Shown here: one piece after another, positions 24,823 to 35,514 of the stretch
Position numbering within the stretch: position 1 is the first letter of the stretch
How the letters are laid out: each line of letters begins with the position of its first letter
Source of the DNA: Hemibagrus wyckioides
Lineage: Eukaryota; Chordata; Actinopteri; Siluriformes; Bagridae
Assembly: GCF_019097595.1 (NCBI RefSeq)
Contig: NC_080734.1
Coordinates: 10,618,392-10,682,391, forward strand
Reading direction: 5' to 3'
Length of the DNA: 64,000 nucleotides
Notes under the pieces: model-generated
The model's input: only the letters and a program-made list of their open reading frames with translations
Database searches by the model: none
What the model was told of the DNA's origin: nothing
Translations under genes and position numbers: made by a program

Positions 24823-27800
24823 TTTACTTTTTCACTCAGTACTTGAGAATCATTTGCGTCACTTATTCCCACGTGGCCTTCACATTACATTTATTGCTCA
24901 AGGCTGGATCTTTAGTCACCGTCACTACACCGAGGACACACAGCTTCCACTAGCTGATCCTTTAACTGCTCTGTTTTTCTGTCTTGCTAGTTCTGGATGG
25001 AGCCGTGTGTTTGTCCCCTCTCAACCAATCAGCATTTGCTTGACCTACAAGTTAGCAGATCTGCACAACCCTGACTTTTGGACTAAAGCTATGCTAAGGC
25101 TGGATACTCTGAGATTTTGTGTTCACATTAACACAGGTTTGTTTGCTAAAACAATATTGATGTCCTTTCATGAGATCACATTGCTATGACATTCAGTGAC
25201 TCATTTTTTAATTACATTATCATTATTATAAGTGTATTATTATACATATATTGTATTATTATTATATTACCAGACTTGCCCTAAGAGCAGAAATACCACT
25301 GGAGTATGTGCTCACTCAAAAATATAATAAATATATCCTAATAAAACTCAAAAAAAGAACCTGAAATGAATTGAAAGGGTGTTTTACAAAATACTTCCTT
25401 GAAGCACCACCCATTTCCCCTTTACTGTTATAAACAATGAGTAGTCAACCGTGTTAATAATGTTAACGGTGATGATAATTACAAAGTAATTTAAAAGACA
25501 TGTTTTATTTATACCAGCTCCCTCCTGCTCCAGTCACTGCAGCTACTGAAAAGCTTTGAGAAGGATCAACACTGAAAATGTGAAGCTCACCTGCGGTCGT
25601 TTCCCAGCACATCGAAGAAACCCACTTCAGGGGAGGCGTCTGGATTGTAGGGCCCCTGAGACACCTGCTTATGGAGAGCCACCAGACGCAGCTTCTCCTC
25701 GTATGTTGGGTGGAAGGCCTTCCCATCTTTTTCTGAGGAAAGAGCATGTCTTGAAATGAAACTGAATTTATGTTTGTGTTATTTGTTCTTAGACTTAGAC
25801 AGTATTGCAGTTATGTACTTATCACATAAGCTACTGAATCACTGGTCATTGCTTAATAAATGAAAGACCGATTAGAAACATGTAAAAGCATCCTATTAAT
25901 GAGCCGAAATCTGATTGATGGCATCTTCAAGACAATGAGCGAGACACTGGATCTTGCACAGAGTTAAGACAGTGCGTAGTCTTGCTCTCTTTTGTACAGA
26001 GAATTGAATAGAAAGAGCTGATGGTTACACACACACACAGCTAAATGTGAATCTGTTTATAACAGATAATGAGATTATTAAGAGTAAAAGCGCTTGAGTG
26101 CAATGCCTCGTCTGTTACAGCCTGGTGGTTTGATTCTTCCATCAGCTCACGCTCTCTAGTGCTCCAACAGCGCTCTTCCCCACTCCTGAGACCTCATGCA
26201 TTAAACTCTGTATACACACCAACAGCATAAGCGCTTCAAATCAATGCCATGCACAACATCTTTTATAAACCGCAGCCAGTCTAAGCTTCAGGTCCAAGTT
26301 ATCAGAAATGGTTGATCACACAGCTGTCATATTACTGCAAAAACTTGCAGAACCAGTGAGTACAAGGAAGTTTAGCTTTTTGGAATGTACATGAAGGCTT
26401 CAGTAAGGAAACTCAAACAGAGGAAAAAAAATTCTAACAAACTAGACAGAGTGTATGAAGGAGTATCTGTTAACCATTTAACGTCTCAGGACACAGTGTA
26501 CATCCTCGTCTTTTCTCTGTAGCTACTGATTAATATACTCAGGAGGAAATAAAATCACAAGGTGTGCTTTTATAGAACAACTTTAGGATGGTTGCAACAA
26601 CAGCACTTCCTCACAGCTACTAGCCTAATGACTATTTATTAATGAATGACACGTTGCGCTTTCTGGTCATTTCACTCTTACATACAAGGAAATGTTTCAT
26701 TAGAACAGCTAGAAACGATCATTTCCTCAGTAGCGTTTCTTTTTTTCCCCCTTGTTTCTCTTGAAACGTGCTTGAAAATGTTTGTCAAAATGCATGACAT
26801 ACAACCTACTGACTGTTTAAAAGGAAAAAATGATTACCTTATGAAAGCGCAGTTGCTATAGTAACCATTATGTATTGTATGTAGCTACGGTTACAGAAAA
26901 TGAATCAACATCACATCTGAACATCAGTGTGTCTGATGGCACTTATTAAGTTTGCACATATCAAAGTCAATGAAAAGAACCGTTATCAAGAAGGACAGTG
27001 GGATGACCGAGAGGTCAGGCTAAAAAGTTTGCCAGATACCCCACAGCTGTAATTAGCTGCTTGTGCATTGAGCCTGTGTGTTTTCTCCAAACGATCTCTG
27101 CAATGCTGGCTCCAATTCAGAGCTAGCTAGTGAGCCAAAAACATTGCACCGCCCTTAAAAACACCCTATAATACACACCACTTGACATTACAGGAAAGGG
27201 GTTCAGATGGTTGTTCATTAAATACCAACCACATTTGATCTTGCCGTCATGCCCCTTTGCTTCTGTAACATTTACAACAATCAATCATACACTACATATG
27301 CTTGTGAACACCTGATCATGACATCTATTTAACATCCCAACCTATTCCGGATGTAGTCCTGCTTTGCTGTTAGAATGAACTCCACTCTTCTGGAAAGGCT
27401 TTGTGCTCTTTCAGCCACAAGAGTATTAATCAATGAAGGGTAAGTAAGTTAAGTAGTCTTTTTATTTGTCACATATACATTACTCCATAGTGAAATACTT
27501 TCTTCACATATCCCATCTTTGGAAGCCAGGTTCAAAGCACAGGGTCAGCCATGATGCAGCACCCCTGGAGCAGGGAAGGTTGAGGGTCTTACTCAAGCGT
27601 TATAAGGTGGCAGCTTGGCGGTGCTGGGGCTTGAACCCTCGGTCTTCAACCCGGAACCTAAACCACTTGAGTGAGGGTGAGGAGGTCTGGGGTGCAGTCC
27701 ATGTTTCAGTTCATCCTAAAGTTGTTCAGTAGGGTTGAGGTCAGGGCTCTGTGCAGGACACTCGAGTTGCTCCTTCATGAAGATAACTATGTGTACAGTT

Positions 27801-29567
27801 GCACAGTCATGCTGGAACATGTTCGAGTCTCTTAGAATGGAAATGTAATGTTACAGCATTCTGAGGTATCCTATACAATTAGTGTGTTTCCAACACCGTG
27901 GCGACGGATTGGGGGAAAACACACATACGTGTGAAGGGAGTGTAGAATGCCCTTCTCCTACAGTAAGGAGTCAAAACAAACAAATAAACAACAACAAAAA
28001 TGATATATCTTGTTGCTGGTTGGGAAAACAATGTAAAAAATTGCAATAAAATTTGCAAGCTTTTGGCAGCATTTCAATTAGTGTGTTTACATGCACTGAA
28101 GTGAACTGATAACAGCGTACTTGTGTTATCAGATTACTCTGAGGGAATATGATAGCTTAGTGGTTAAGGTGTTGGACTAGTGATCAGAAGGTACGAATCC
28201 CAGGTCCAACAAGCTGCTACTTAATGCTTAGTTGTAGGAGATGAGATAAATTGTAAGTTGTTCATCTGCCAGATGACTTTATCGTTACGGTTTCTTAGTG
28301 AAAACACACACTGGATTCTTATTTCACACTTTTACTACTTCATGTTGTTTGGTTAACCCAATTAACTACTGAAATAATTAGCTTCTCAAATGACTGGTAA
28401 TTATTTATTTGGGACAGAACACTGCCAATTTACATCCAAAGAGACTTAAGGTGAATTTTTCCTCTAGTTCTTGGTGTATGAGAGCATGTTTATGTCAGAG
28501 AGCAATGATAACACAGCAAGGTGTATTCACAGCCACATGTCACTACTGAGACTCATGAGGGTCATGTCACTACTGAGACTCATGAGGGTCATGTCACTTG
28601 AGTGTGTAGATTTTGATGCCTTGTGTTCAGTTCATTGCTTTGCCACTAGAGTCGCCAAAGACTAGTCAAAGTGTAAGAATGTGACATTTCCACGTCAACC
28701 TTTTAGCTTTTTTCCCCTCTTTATCCTGTTTTGAAATAAATAACCCATGATCTGTGTGTGGAAACTGTGTGAATTCAGTGTTTCTCCAGGAGGCCAGTGG
28801 ATCTGATTCTCCTCTGAATTGGACATGTAGTGTCTCCCTGCTCATCACATCTCACTCCTTAACTGATGATTAGATTTTAACGCGTTTAATAAAAAAACAG
28901 ACTGGATTACAATGAGCCTGCAAAGTAACCCGATCACTGAGACATGACATGTCGCACCAGACTAACCAGCTCCTCAGTGCTAGCTGTTTGTAGGGCGGAC
29001 CTCAGTCAGCTGTCCACGGTTCACATGAACATACAGTAACATTTACAGACAGGTCATTAGTCTCTGACATGACAACTGACCTGAATGACCTGGAAAACTG
29101 CAAATAAATAAATAAATAAATAAATAAATAAATATGTACGCGGCTAATAAAAACGGTGACTAGCCTCACCACAAGAAGCCCAGCTAGCTAGCATGCTAAT
29201 TGACTCCGCTAAATAACACGGCCTTAAATGTTTAAAGTTGCTTAGTTTGAGAACCAAACTGACCGCAGGTATAAAATAACCAGATGTTTAGAAGTGTACC
29301 TTTAAAGAATCTGAGAGCCAGGCCGTAGAGCTCCACTAAAGGAAAGCCCCATATCCTCTCCACGGAATTCTCGGCATTTTGCTCCCCGTCGTCCCGGCCA
29401 TCGGCGCTCGGCTCCACGTCGCTGTGCTCGTCCGTGTGCGGCCCGGGAGCGTCCGCGTGATCCGCCTCTCCCTCCGAATCCGGGCTGAGGGTCAAGCCGT
29501 CGATGGAAACTTCGAGACGGCTCGCATTTCCACCGTTGAGGTCGCCGCTCTGAACCTCAGTCGCCAT
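19846..29567 (-). CDS. acbd3: ACBD3, acyl-CoA-binding domain protein 3 (GCP60)
   Basis: A Golgi-resident scaffold that binds giantin, golgins and PI4KB. Coding exons: 29567-29300, 25732-25591, 24381-24241, 23446-23288, 21672-21498, 21039-20853, 20642-20358 and 20057-19846. All have GT-AG borders and join to 522 codons plus stop, close to the usual ~528. Residues about 70-165 form the acyl-CoA-binding domain ([41 protein letters not shown]). Residues about 178-236 are a Glu/Arg coiled coil and about 237-300 are Gln-rich ([12 protein letters not shown]). From about 362 to the end is the GOLD domain ([36 protein letters not shown], ending [10 protein letters not shown]). The start is set by the match of [15 protein letters not shown] to the family N-terminus. 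Introns hold Tc1-like elements; no frame damage was found. Confidence 0.97.
21801..22089. mobile_element. Tc1-derived miniature element (family B, copy 3)
   Basis: Both ends carry the family B inverted repeat (TACACCAATCAGGCATAAC and its complement ending GATTGGTGTA). The 289-bp interior fuses the first about 170 bp of the parent element to its last about 100 bp, with no transposase left. It sits in acbd3 intron 4. Confidence 0.85.
24655..24820. repeat. AT-rich tandem repeat
   Basis: Several copies of AAATTAAAATAAAGGATAAT followed by a (TA)n run, in acbd3 intron 2. Confidence 0.85.
27288..27900 (-). mobile_element. Tc1-like fragment (family D) interrupted by another element
   Basis: Outer parts (27288-27439 and about 27673-27900) match a Tc1-like transposon read on the minus strand. 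On that strand the right part encodes the ALSPDLNPT-like end of the catalytic domain, and the left part ends in a terminal-repeat-like ACACTACATATGCTTGTG. A different repeat (27440-27672) splits it. It lies in acbd3 intron 1. Confidence 0.6.
27440..27672 (+). mobile_element. Interspersed element nested in a Tc1 fragment
   Basis: It begins with TTTTTATTTGTCACATATAC ... GTGAAATACTTTCTTC and contains GGGGCTTGAACCCTCGGTC, a Pol III B-box-like or degenerate tRNA-like motif, near its end. It has no frame. It interrupts the surrounding Tc1-like sequence and is therefore younger. Confidence 0.5.
28145..28290 (+). mobile_element. tRNA-derived SINE
   Basis: The A box TAGCTTAGTGGTTAAGG and the B box GGTACGAATCCC are spaced as in a tRNA gene. 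A non-tRNA body follows. This is the clearest SINE head in the window, in acbd3 intron 1. Confidence 0.65.
29104..29133. repeat. (AAAT)n microsatellite
   Basis: About seven AAAT units in acbd3 intron 1. Confidence 0.9.
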
Positions 29568-29660
29568 CGTGCAGAAACGTCAGCTGGTCCGGCCACGTAC
29601 TTACTTCCGCTTTAGCGCTGCCGGATTTCTGCTTCTTCTTCAGAGAGGCAAAGAATAGCA
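29568..29660 (-). promoter_or_regulatory. acbd3: Probable acbd3 promoter/5' UTR
   Basis: Immediately upstream of the acbd3 start the sequence is locally CpG-rich and carries an ETS-type GCGGAAGT on the minus strand (29610-29603). A CCACGTAC E-box-like motif is next to it. No TATA box is seen, as expected for a housekeeping promoter. The transcription start was not located. Confidence 0.45.
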
Positions 29661-29675
29661 GGAGCGCGGACAGCG

Positions 29676-30290
29676 CCATCTACTGACCCTCACCTCTACA
29701 TGCAGAAATTTACCTCCATCTACTGACCCTCACCTCTACCTGCAGAAATTTATCTCCATCTACTGACCCTCACCTCTACCTGCAGAAATTTATCTCCATC
29801 TACTGACCCTCACCTCTACCTGCAGAAATTTATCTCCATCTACTGACCCTCACCTCTACCTGCAGAAATTTATCTCCATCTTCTGACCCTCACCTCCACC
29901 TGCAGAAACTTATCTCCATCTTCTGACCCTCACCTCCACCTGCAGAAACTTATCTCCATCTTCTGACCCTCACCTCCACCTGCAGAAATTTATCTCCATC
30001 TTCTGACCCTCACCTCTACCTGCAGAAATTTATCTCCATCTTCTGACCCTCACCTCCACCTGCAGAAACTTATCTCCATCTTCTGACCCTCACCTCTACC
30101 TGCAGAAATTTATCTCCATCTTCTGACCCTCACCTCCACCTGCAGAAATCTATCTCCATCTACTGACCCTCACCTCCACCTGCTGAAATTGATCTCCATC
30201 TACTGACCCTCACCTCTACCTGCAGAAATTTATCTCCATCTACTGACCCTCACCTCCACCTGCTGAAATTGATCTCCATCTACCGCCATC
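29676..30290. repeat. 40-bp minisatellite
   Basis: About 15 tandem copies of a 40-bp unit containing CCATCTACTGACCCTCACC and CTGCAGAAATTTATCT. Variants (TTCTGACC for TACTGACC, CCACC for CTACC) are arranged in blocks rather than at random. The array starts about 110 bp upstream of the acbd3 start codon. Confidence 0.95.
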
Positions 30291-30570
30291 TACTGACACT
30301 GACCTCCACCTACAATTTACTCACCAAAGCCTTTTAATCAACATCTACCTCCACCTACCCTCTCTTACCACCATCACCCATCTACCTCCAACTATGACCA
30401 ATTAAGCCAGCTACCTCCCATCTACCTCCACCTACCCCCTCCTGCCACCATCACCCATCTACCGCTAGCTATGACCAATTAAGCCATTTACCTCCACCTA
30501 CCTACTCTTACCACCATCACCCATTTACCTCCAACTATGACCAATTAAGCCATCTACCTTCACCTACCAT
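30291..30570. repeat. CCATCTACCTCCA-type degenerate minisatellite
   Basis: Three to four copies of a roughly 62-90 bp unit containing CTTACCACCATCACCC and AACTATGACCAATTAAGCC follow the 40-bp array and share its CCATCTACCTCCACC words, suggesting a common origin. Confidence 0.75.
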
Positions 30571-30630
30571 CATTAACACAGCAAAGCCTTTGACGCAACA
30601 AAGTACTAGTACCAAAACGTAGTGTGGTCT

Positions 30631-30632
<2 letters not shown>

Positions 30633-30728
<96 letters not shown>
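30633..30728. repeat. (TAGA)n tetranucleotide microsatellite
   Basis: About 24 uninterrupted TAGA units. Confidence 0.98.
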
Positions 30729-30729
<1 letters not shown>

Positions 30730-30760
30730 CAACACACACAAAAATATAAAATGTAAAAAT

Positions 30761-31472
30761 ACACAGATCAGGCATAACATTATGACCGCCTGCCTAATAT
30801 TGTGTTGGTCCCCCTTTTGTTGCCAAAACACAGCACATTATCCTGCTGAAAAAGTGACACACACGCACCCAGTTATCCACGTGATGAAAAAGAAAACATG
30901 ATTCATCAGACCAGGCCACCTTCTTCCTCAGTGGTCCAGTTCTGATGCTCATGTGCCCATTGTTGGTACTTTTGGTGATGCACAGGGGTCAGCATGAGCA
31001 CCCTGACTGGTCTGCAGCTATGCAACCCCATACACAACAAACTGTGATGCACTGTGTATTCTGACACCTTTCTATCAGAACCAGCAGTAACTTCACCAAT
31101 TTGAGTAACAGTAGCTCATCTGTTTGATTGGATTACACGGGCCAGCCTTCGCTCCCCTCGTGCATCAGTGAGCCTTGGCCACCCATGAGCCTGTCACCGG
31201 TTTACCACTGTTTCTTCCTTGGACCACTTTTGACAGAAACTGACCACTGCAGACCGGGGACACTCCAAAAGAGCTGCAGTTTTAGAGATGCTCTGATCCA
31301 CTTGTCTAGCCATCACTCAAATCCTTAAACTTGCCCATTTTTTCTGCTTCTAACACAAAATGTTTACTTTCTGCCTGATATATTCCACCCACTAACAGGT
31401 GCCATGATGAGGAGATAATGAGTGTTATTCACTTCACCTGTCAGTGGTTATAATGTTATGCCTGATCGGTAT
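30761..31472 (-). mobile_element. Tc1-like element (family B, copy 4)
   Basis: Both terminal repeats are present (AGATCAGGCATAACATTATG at the left, ATAATGTTATGCCTGATCGG at the right). On the minus strand the interior carries transposase pieces: the helix-turn-helix region (about 31100-31340) and a more C-terminal piece (about 30840-31030), with frame breaks and an internal deletion. At about 710 bp it is the longest family B copy here and is non-autonomous. Confidence 0.8.
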
Positions 31473-31473
31473 G

Positions 31474-31474
31474 A

Positions 31475-31553
<79 letters not shown>
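31474..31553. repeat. (CA)n(TA)n microsatellite
   Basis: About 15 CA units run directly into about 20 TA units, abutting the right end of the family B element. Confidence 0.95.
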
Positions 31554-31990
31554 GTATATGCTGAGGTAGTCTGTACTGTTGCACATTATATAATACAAAA
31601 TTTCCATGCTATGCTTAAGGGTTCACAAAGGATAAGAATGATGAGAATCCGTAGTGCACAGTCAGGGGTCTGTTAAAGTGTTTTTCCACCAATTTCCACC
31701 ACTGAAGAGAGTCTTTTTTTCCTAAAGTAGGTTTCATTATGTTGAGCATTATTAACAGGCAACTAAACAATCAGTTTAACAATCAACAATCATACAAATT
31801 ATCTTTTTGGTGCAGTGTTAGGGTGGAGATTTCCAACCACGTAGACCTAGTCCTGCACAGTTCAGTGTTTTCTCTACACTCACTTCACTCCAGGACTGGG
31901 GATGAAGACATGTGCATTAGGGTAGGTCAGAGAAAATCTAATCAGTCCAGGTATTTCAAAGTTAAATAAAAAAGTGGTCAAAACAGCTGT

Positions 31991-32064
31991 TGGCCCGTAC
32001 GGGGATCGAACCCGCGACCTTGGCGTTATTAGCACCACGCTCTAACCAACTGAGCTAACCGGCC
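31991..32064 (-). tRNA. tRNA-Ile (anticodon AAT)
   Basis: The 74-base minus-strand sequence folds as a standard tRNA. Acceptor strand GGCCGGT pairs with ACGGGCC (one G-T-type pair) and is followed by discriminator A. The D arm is TAGCTCAGTTGGTTAGAGC (A box), the T arm is GGTTCGATCCC (B box), and the anticodon loop has AAT at 32030-32028. A TTTT Pol III terminator follows within about 10 bases (31983-31980), with a longer T run further on. No CCA is encoded, as in eukaryotes. No neighbouring tRNA gene is present. Confidence 0.96.
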
Positions 32065-32676
32065 TGCGAGAGATACCACAACGACCACCTTTATAGTCGT
32101 AGTGGTAGTGGTAGTGGTAGTGAACTTAATGAAAAGGAAAATAAAATATTTGATACTACACCGAAACTAAAATAGTAATAAATATTGCATACTAGGAAGT
32201 CATAGATACAAGAGGTTTTTGTCCGTTACACACTGCATGTAAATAGATATATGAATTACATGTAGTCTGCTTGACGAATACAACAAATATAAAGGCTACA
32301 CTGCATTTGCTGGAAATATATTCCATATATTATCTAAGCATTTGATCTGCATTAGGTGTTCATGTGTGAAAGCAATCAAACCATGACAATGTGCATTCAT
32401 TTATATACCACGCGCAGAGACTGCAAGAGCATCAGCCAATCACTGATGAGATTCATTCATAAATAATGCCATGAGTCATAAGTAACGAGCCCAGACCACG
32501 CCCCTTATCATCAACTTCATTAAAATAAAAAAATTGGTTTAGTAAATAGGTTTTAAAGTTAGGAGCTGGAATCTCTAATATCACACAGGATGAAGTCCAT
32601 GTTTGTGAATATAGCCCCAGGAAATTAAAAAGCAATTCTTCTTCTTCTTCTGTTTCTTCTTCTTCTTCTTCTTCTT

Positions 32677-32707
<31 letters not shown>

Positions 32708-34416
32708 TTATTATTATTATATAGTTCTCAAATAGGTGAGTATGTCTGGGGCTACGGATGTGATTAGAATAACGAGAGATGGCAGCAATGAGACAGGAAA
32801 GGCTTCTCAGAACTCTTATACACTCATGCCCCTCCATATGAAATGACAGAGGGGAAATAACCCTGGGCCTGGGCATGTGTTTCTTTTAAAATCGTAGATA
32901 ATGGTCTCCTAGTGAGGAGTAAGAGGAATAAATTTGGGACAGGGCAACGCTAATAAAGACTTTTAATAATGATAAAAATCTATTAAGTTAATAAAAAGTG
33001 AATACAGTTACAAGGAAATTACATTTGACTGATGCTGTTAACTTCTATCTGGTCACGTTTTAGGGAGTTGACAGCATCTGACTCATTTTGAGAGCTTTTG
33101 TAAGTGTGTGTGAGGTGAACACATGAAGAAGAGCTGATATATTAGTGAACTAATATTTATCTCTGCAAACAGCAATTTTCTCTAATTTGTATTTATTAAA
33201 TCAGTCTGCAGCATGATTTTTTTTTTTTTTTTTTTTTACAATTTGCAACATACTCCAATAAATTGCTAGAAGCACCTTTATTTATACCAATAACATTTTC
33301 TGCAACTGTACGCCTTGTCATATCTCTCATCTCAGATCCATGACGATCAATTCTCTGACCTGCTGAGGAAGAAAATAGGTGCACCAGCTGTAGATGAGCT
33401 TCATGTTGCTTATTGCTCACAAAGCTCAGCAAAGCTGTTGGTTCTGATCCCAGTATCACATCCTAAAATAATACCTCTTTATTGATATATGACTCTCTGT
33501 TTGTCCATTTGTCCATTTACCTCTACATATATGTATATATTGTATCTTTCTATAGATTATAGAGTTTACACATATATATTATTTATTTATATATTATTTT
33601 ATTTTAATATATACTATATATTATACTGTTATACTTTATATTTTTAATTTTAATTTTATATTTGTATATTATATTTACTATTTATATTATATATACATAT
33701 TTATATTTATATTTATATACATATATATCTAGATATATACACATATATTTGTATATGCATATCCGATAACTATTGGTTTTTCACAATTATTTTGTCTTTA
33801 ATTTCTACATTTAATTTTCCCTATTTTTCTCTATATATTTTTAACTATATCCCTTTATTTTTCATGTCTACACACTTTAATTTTTACTCTTTTCTTTCTT
33901 CAAATGTAGGACAGTCGTAAAAAGCATTTCTCTACATGTCGTACTGTGTATGATTTCGGATGTAATGAATAAAATTTGAATTGGAATTTATTGGTAATTT
34001 GGACGCATTCCACGTCGACCCCAAACCACTATCTTACTCATTCTGTAACCGGACAAGTAACAAGCATTTTCAATACCTATAACAAAAACACACCACACTA
34101 CACTGCTGCAGGAAGAAGATCTTATTGGAAAAAAAGTATTTATACAGTTGAAGCTCATATTAATTATGAAATAAAGTGACAGTAGACTTCAATAAATATT
34201 AAAAAACTTTATGTACAAATACAGAAAAAGGGATTACTAAACACAAATAAGAATTATATAAAATGCTGCTGCTGCTGCAATGATTAAACTTTAATTAAAA
34301 CACACACACACCATTAAATGTACCACATGGATTTTTTTTTCTCAGTCAGGCAAACTAGAATCCTGATAGTCCTAATACACCTCTGCACAAACTGTTAACC
34401 AGGGAGAGCCATTTTT
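32065..34416. other. Intergenic region between tRNA-Ile and ccr6
   Basis: It holds a (CTT)n/(ATT)n tract (32636-32720), AT-rich DNA and a poly(T)-headed repeat-like piece (33213-33470). At 33890-33990 is a fragment of a dispersed repeat ending AATAAAATTTGAATTGG. The ccr6 3' UTR should occupy the right-hand end. I see no other gene. Confidence 0.5.
33213..33470 (-). mobile_element. Possible retrotransposed fragment with A-tract
   Basis: On the minus strand about 80 open codons (LQLVHLFSSSAGQRIDRHG ... LLEYVANC) run into a 21-base poly(A) tract (T-run 33216-33237 on plus). An open frame ending at an A-tail suggests a retrocopy or a LINE-mobilised sequence. I do not recognise the protein. Confidence 0.25.
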
Positions 34417-35514
34417 TTACATGGTGAAGGAGGTGGCATTTTCATTCCCTGTGCTGTCCGCAGACCTTCGGGAAGATAGGTATGCCTCAGAGGTGACCCG
34501 TGACGCACGCCTTGCCCCAATGTAGCTCTTCCCGAGGCACCAGAGGTCCTCCACGACCTTGCGGAAATGGTTCCTGAATTTGACTCCAATGAAGGCATAG
34601 AGCAGTGGGTTGAGGCAGCAGTGCAGGTAGGCCAGGCTTTCAGTGAGGATCAGCAGCAGGTGTGTGTTGCTTTCATCAGAGCATTCTGAACTGGAGAACA
34701 TGAAAATGATGTCGTAGAGCAATACTGCATTGTAGGGCAGATGACAGACAATGAAGACCAGTACTACGGTCAAGACCACGCGCACAGCCTTGTGCCTTTG
34801 GAAGTTCTTGGCACGCAGGAGAGTAAACATCACACTGGAGTAGCAGAAGCCCATGACCAGCAACGGCAAGCAAAACCCTACAGCCACCTGGGAACTCGGC
34901 ACTAGCACTTTGAAAAGCTTTGCAGTGTTATTGTCCTTGAAGCGGAAGAAGCACACATGATGTACAGTAAAGTTTAGGTCATACATTTGCATTGATTCAC
35001 CAGGGATGTAGCGCTCATAGTAGATGATGGTGGGCAAAGTAAGAAACAAGGCTAAAATCCAAACAAATCCACAGATGATGTAACTGTAGATCAGCATGCT
35101 CGAGCGGAATCTGAAAGAGCGGCGAGCTTGTACTATGGCCATGTAGCGGTCTAAACTGATGCAAGCCAGGAGTAGGATGCCACTATACAGGTTGATGCTG
35201 TAGACACCACGCAACAGCTTGCAGGACCAATTACCCATAGACCAGTCATTCTGCTCGCTGAATATGAGCAGAGGCAGTGCCACTACAAACAGGACATCTG
35301 CTATGGCCACGTTCAGTAGGTAAACATCCGTCATGGATTTGGTGCGCTTGTAGAAAGCATATGTAAGGATCACCAGGACATTGCCAATCAATCCTACAAT
35401 GCAGATAAGTGAGTGCACGTAGATTTGGAGATAGTACTTGACAATGTTTTCTGTATTCTGATTCATGTCACATGGACTCTCATACTCATAGTCATATACC
35501 ATAGTTGTGTTCAT
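34417..35514 (-). CDS. ccr6: CC chemokine receptor 6-like GPCR
   Basis: An intact 365-residue seven-transmembrane receptor in one coding exon. An acceptor (TTTTCTCCACAG, exon begins 35521) lies 7 bases before the ATG, so there is a 5' UTR intron. Visible marks: GNVLVILTYAFYKR (TM1), SMTDVYLLNVAIADVLFVVA (TM2), a Cys before TM3 (NWSCKLLRG) paired with VHHVCFF in loop 2, DRYMAIVQ after TM3, HKAVRVVLTVVLVF (TM6), and CCLNPLLYAFIG (TM7). KFRNHF and a Ser-rich tail ending NATSFTM follow. The tail end and the MTDVYLLN...INL pattern fit CCR6, the receptor for CCL20 that guides lymphocytes and dendritic cells in mammals. CCR7 or CCR9-like is the alternative, but the adjacent cep43 supports CCR6. The chemokine-receptor TxP motif in TM2 reads ALP here. 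Confidence 0.9.
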   Translation of the reverse strand: MNTTMVYDYEYESPCDMNQNTENIVKYYLQIYVHSLICIVGLIGNVLVILTYAFYKRTKSMTDVYLLNVAIADVLFVVALPLLIFSEQNDWSMGNWSCKLLRGVYSINLYSGILLLACISLDRYMAIVQARRSFRFRSSMLIYSYIICGFVWILALFLTLPTIIYYERYIPGESMQMYDLNFTVHHVCFFRFKDNNTAKLFKVLVPSSQVAVGFCLPLLVMGFCYSSVMFTLLRAKNFQRHKAVRVVLTVVLVFIVCHLPYNAVLLYDIIFMFSSSECSDESNTHLLLILTESLAYLHCCLNPLLYAFIGVKFRNHFRKVVEDLWCLGKSYIGARRASRVTSEAYLSSRRSADSTGNENATSFTM

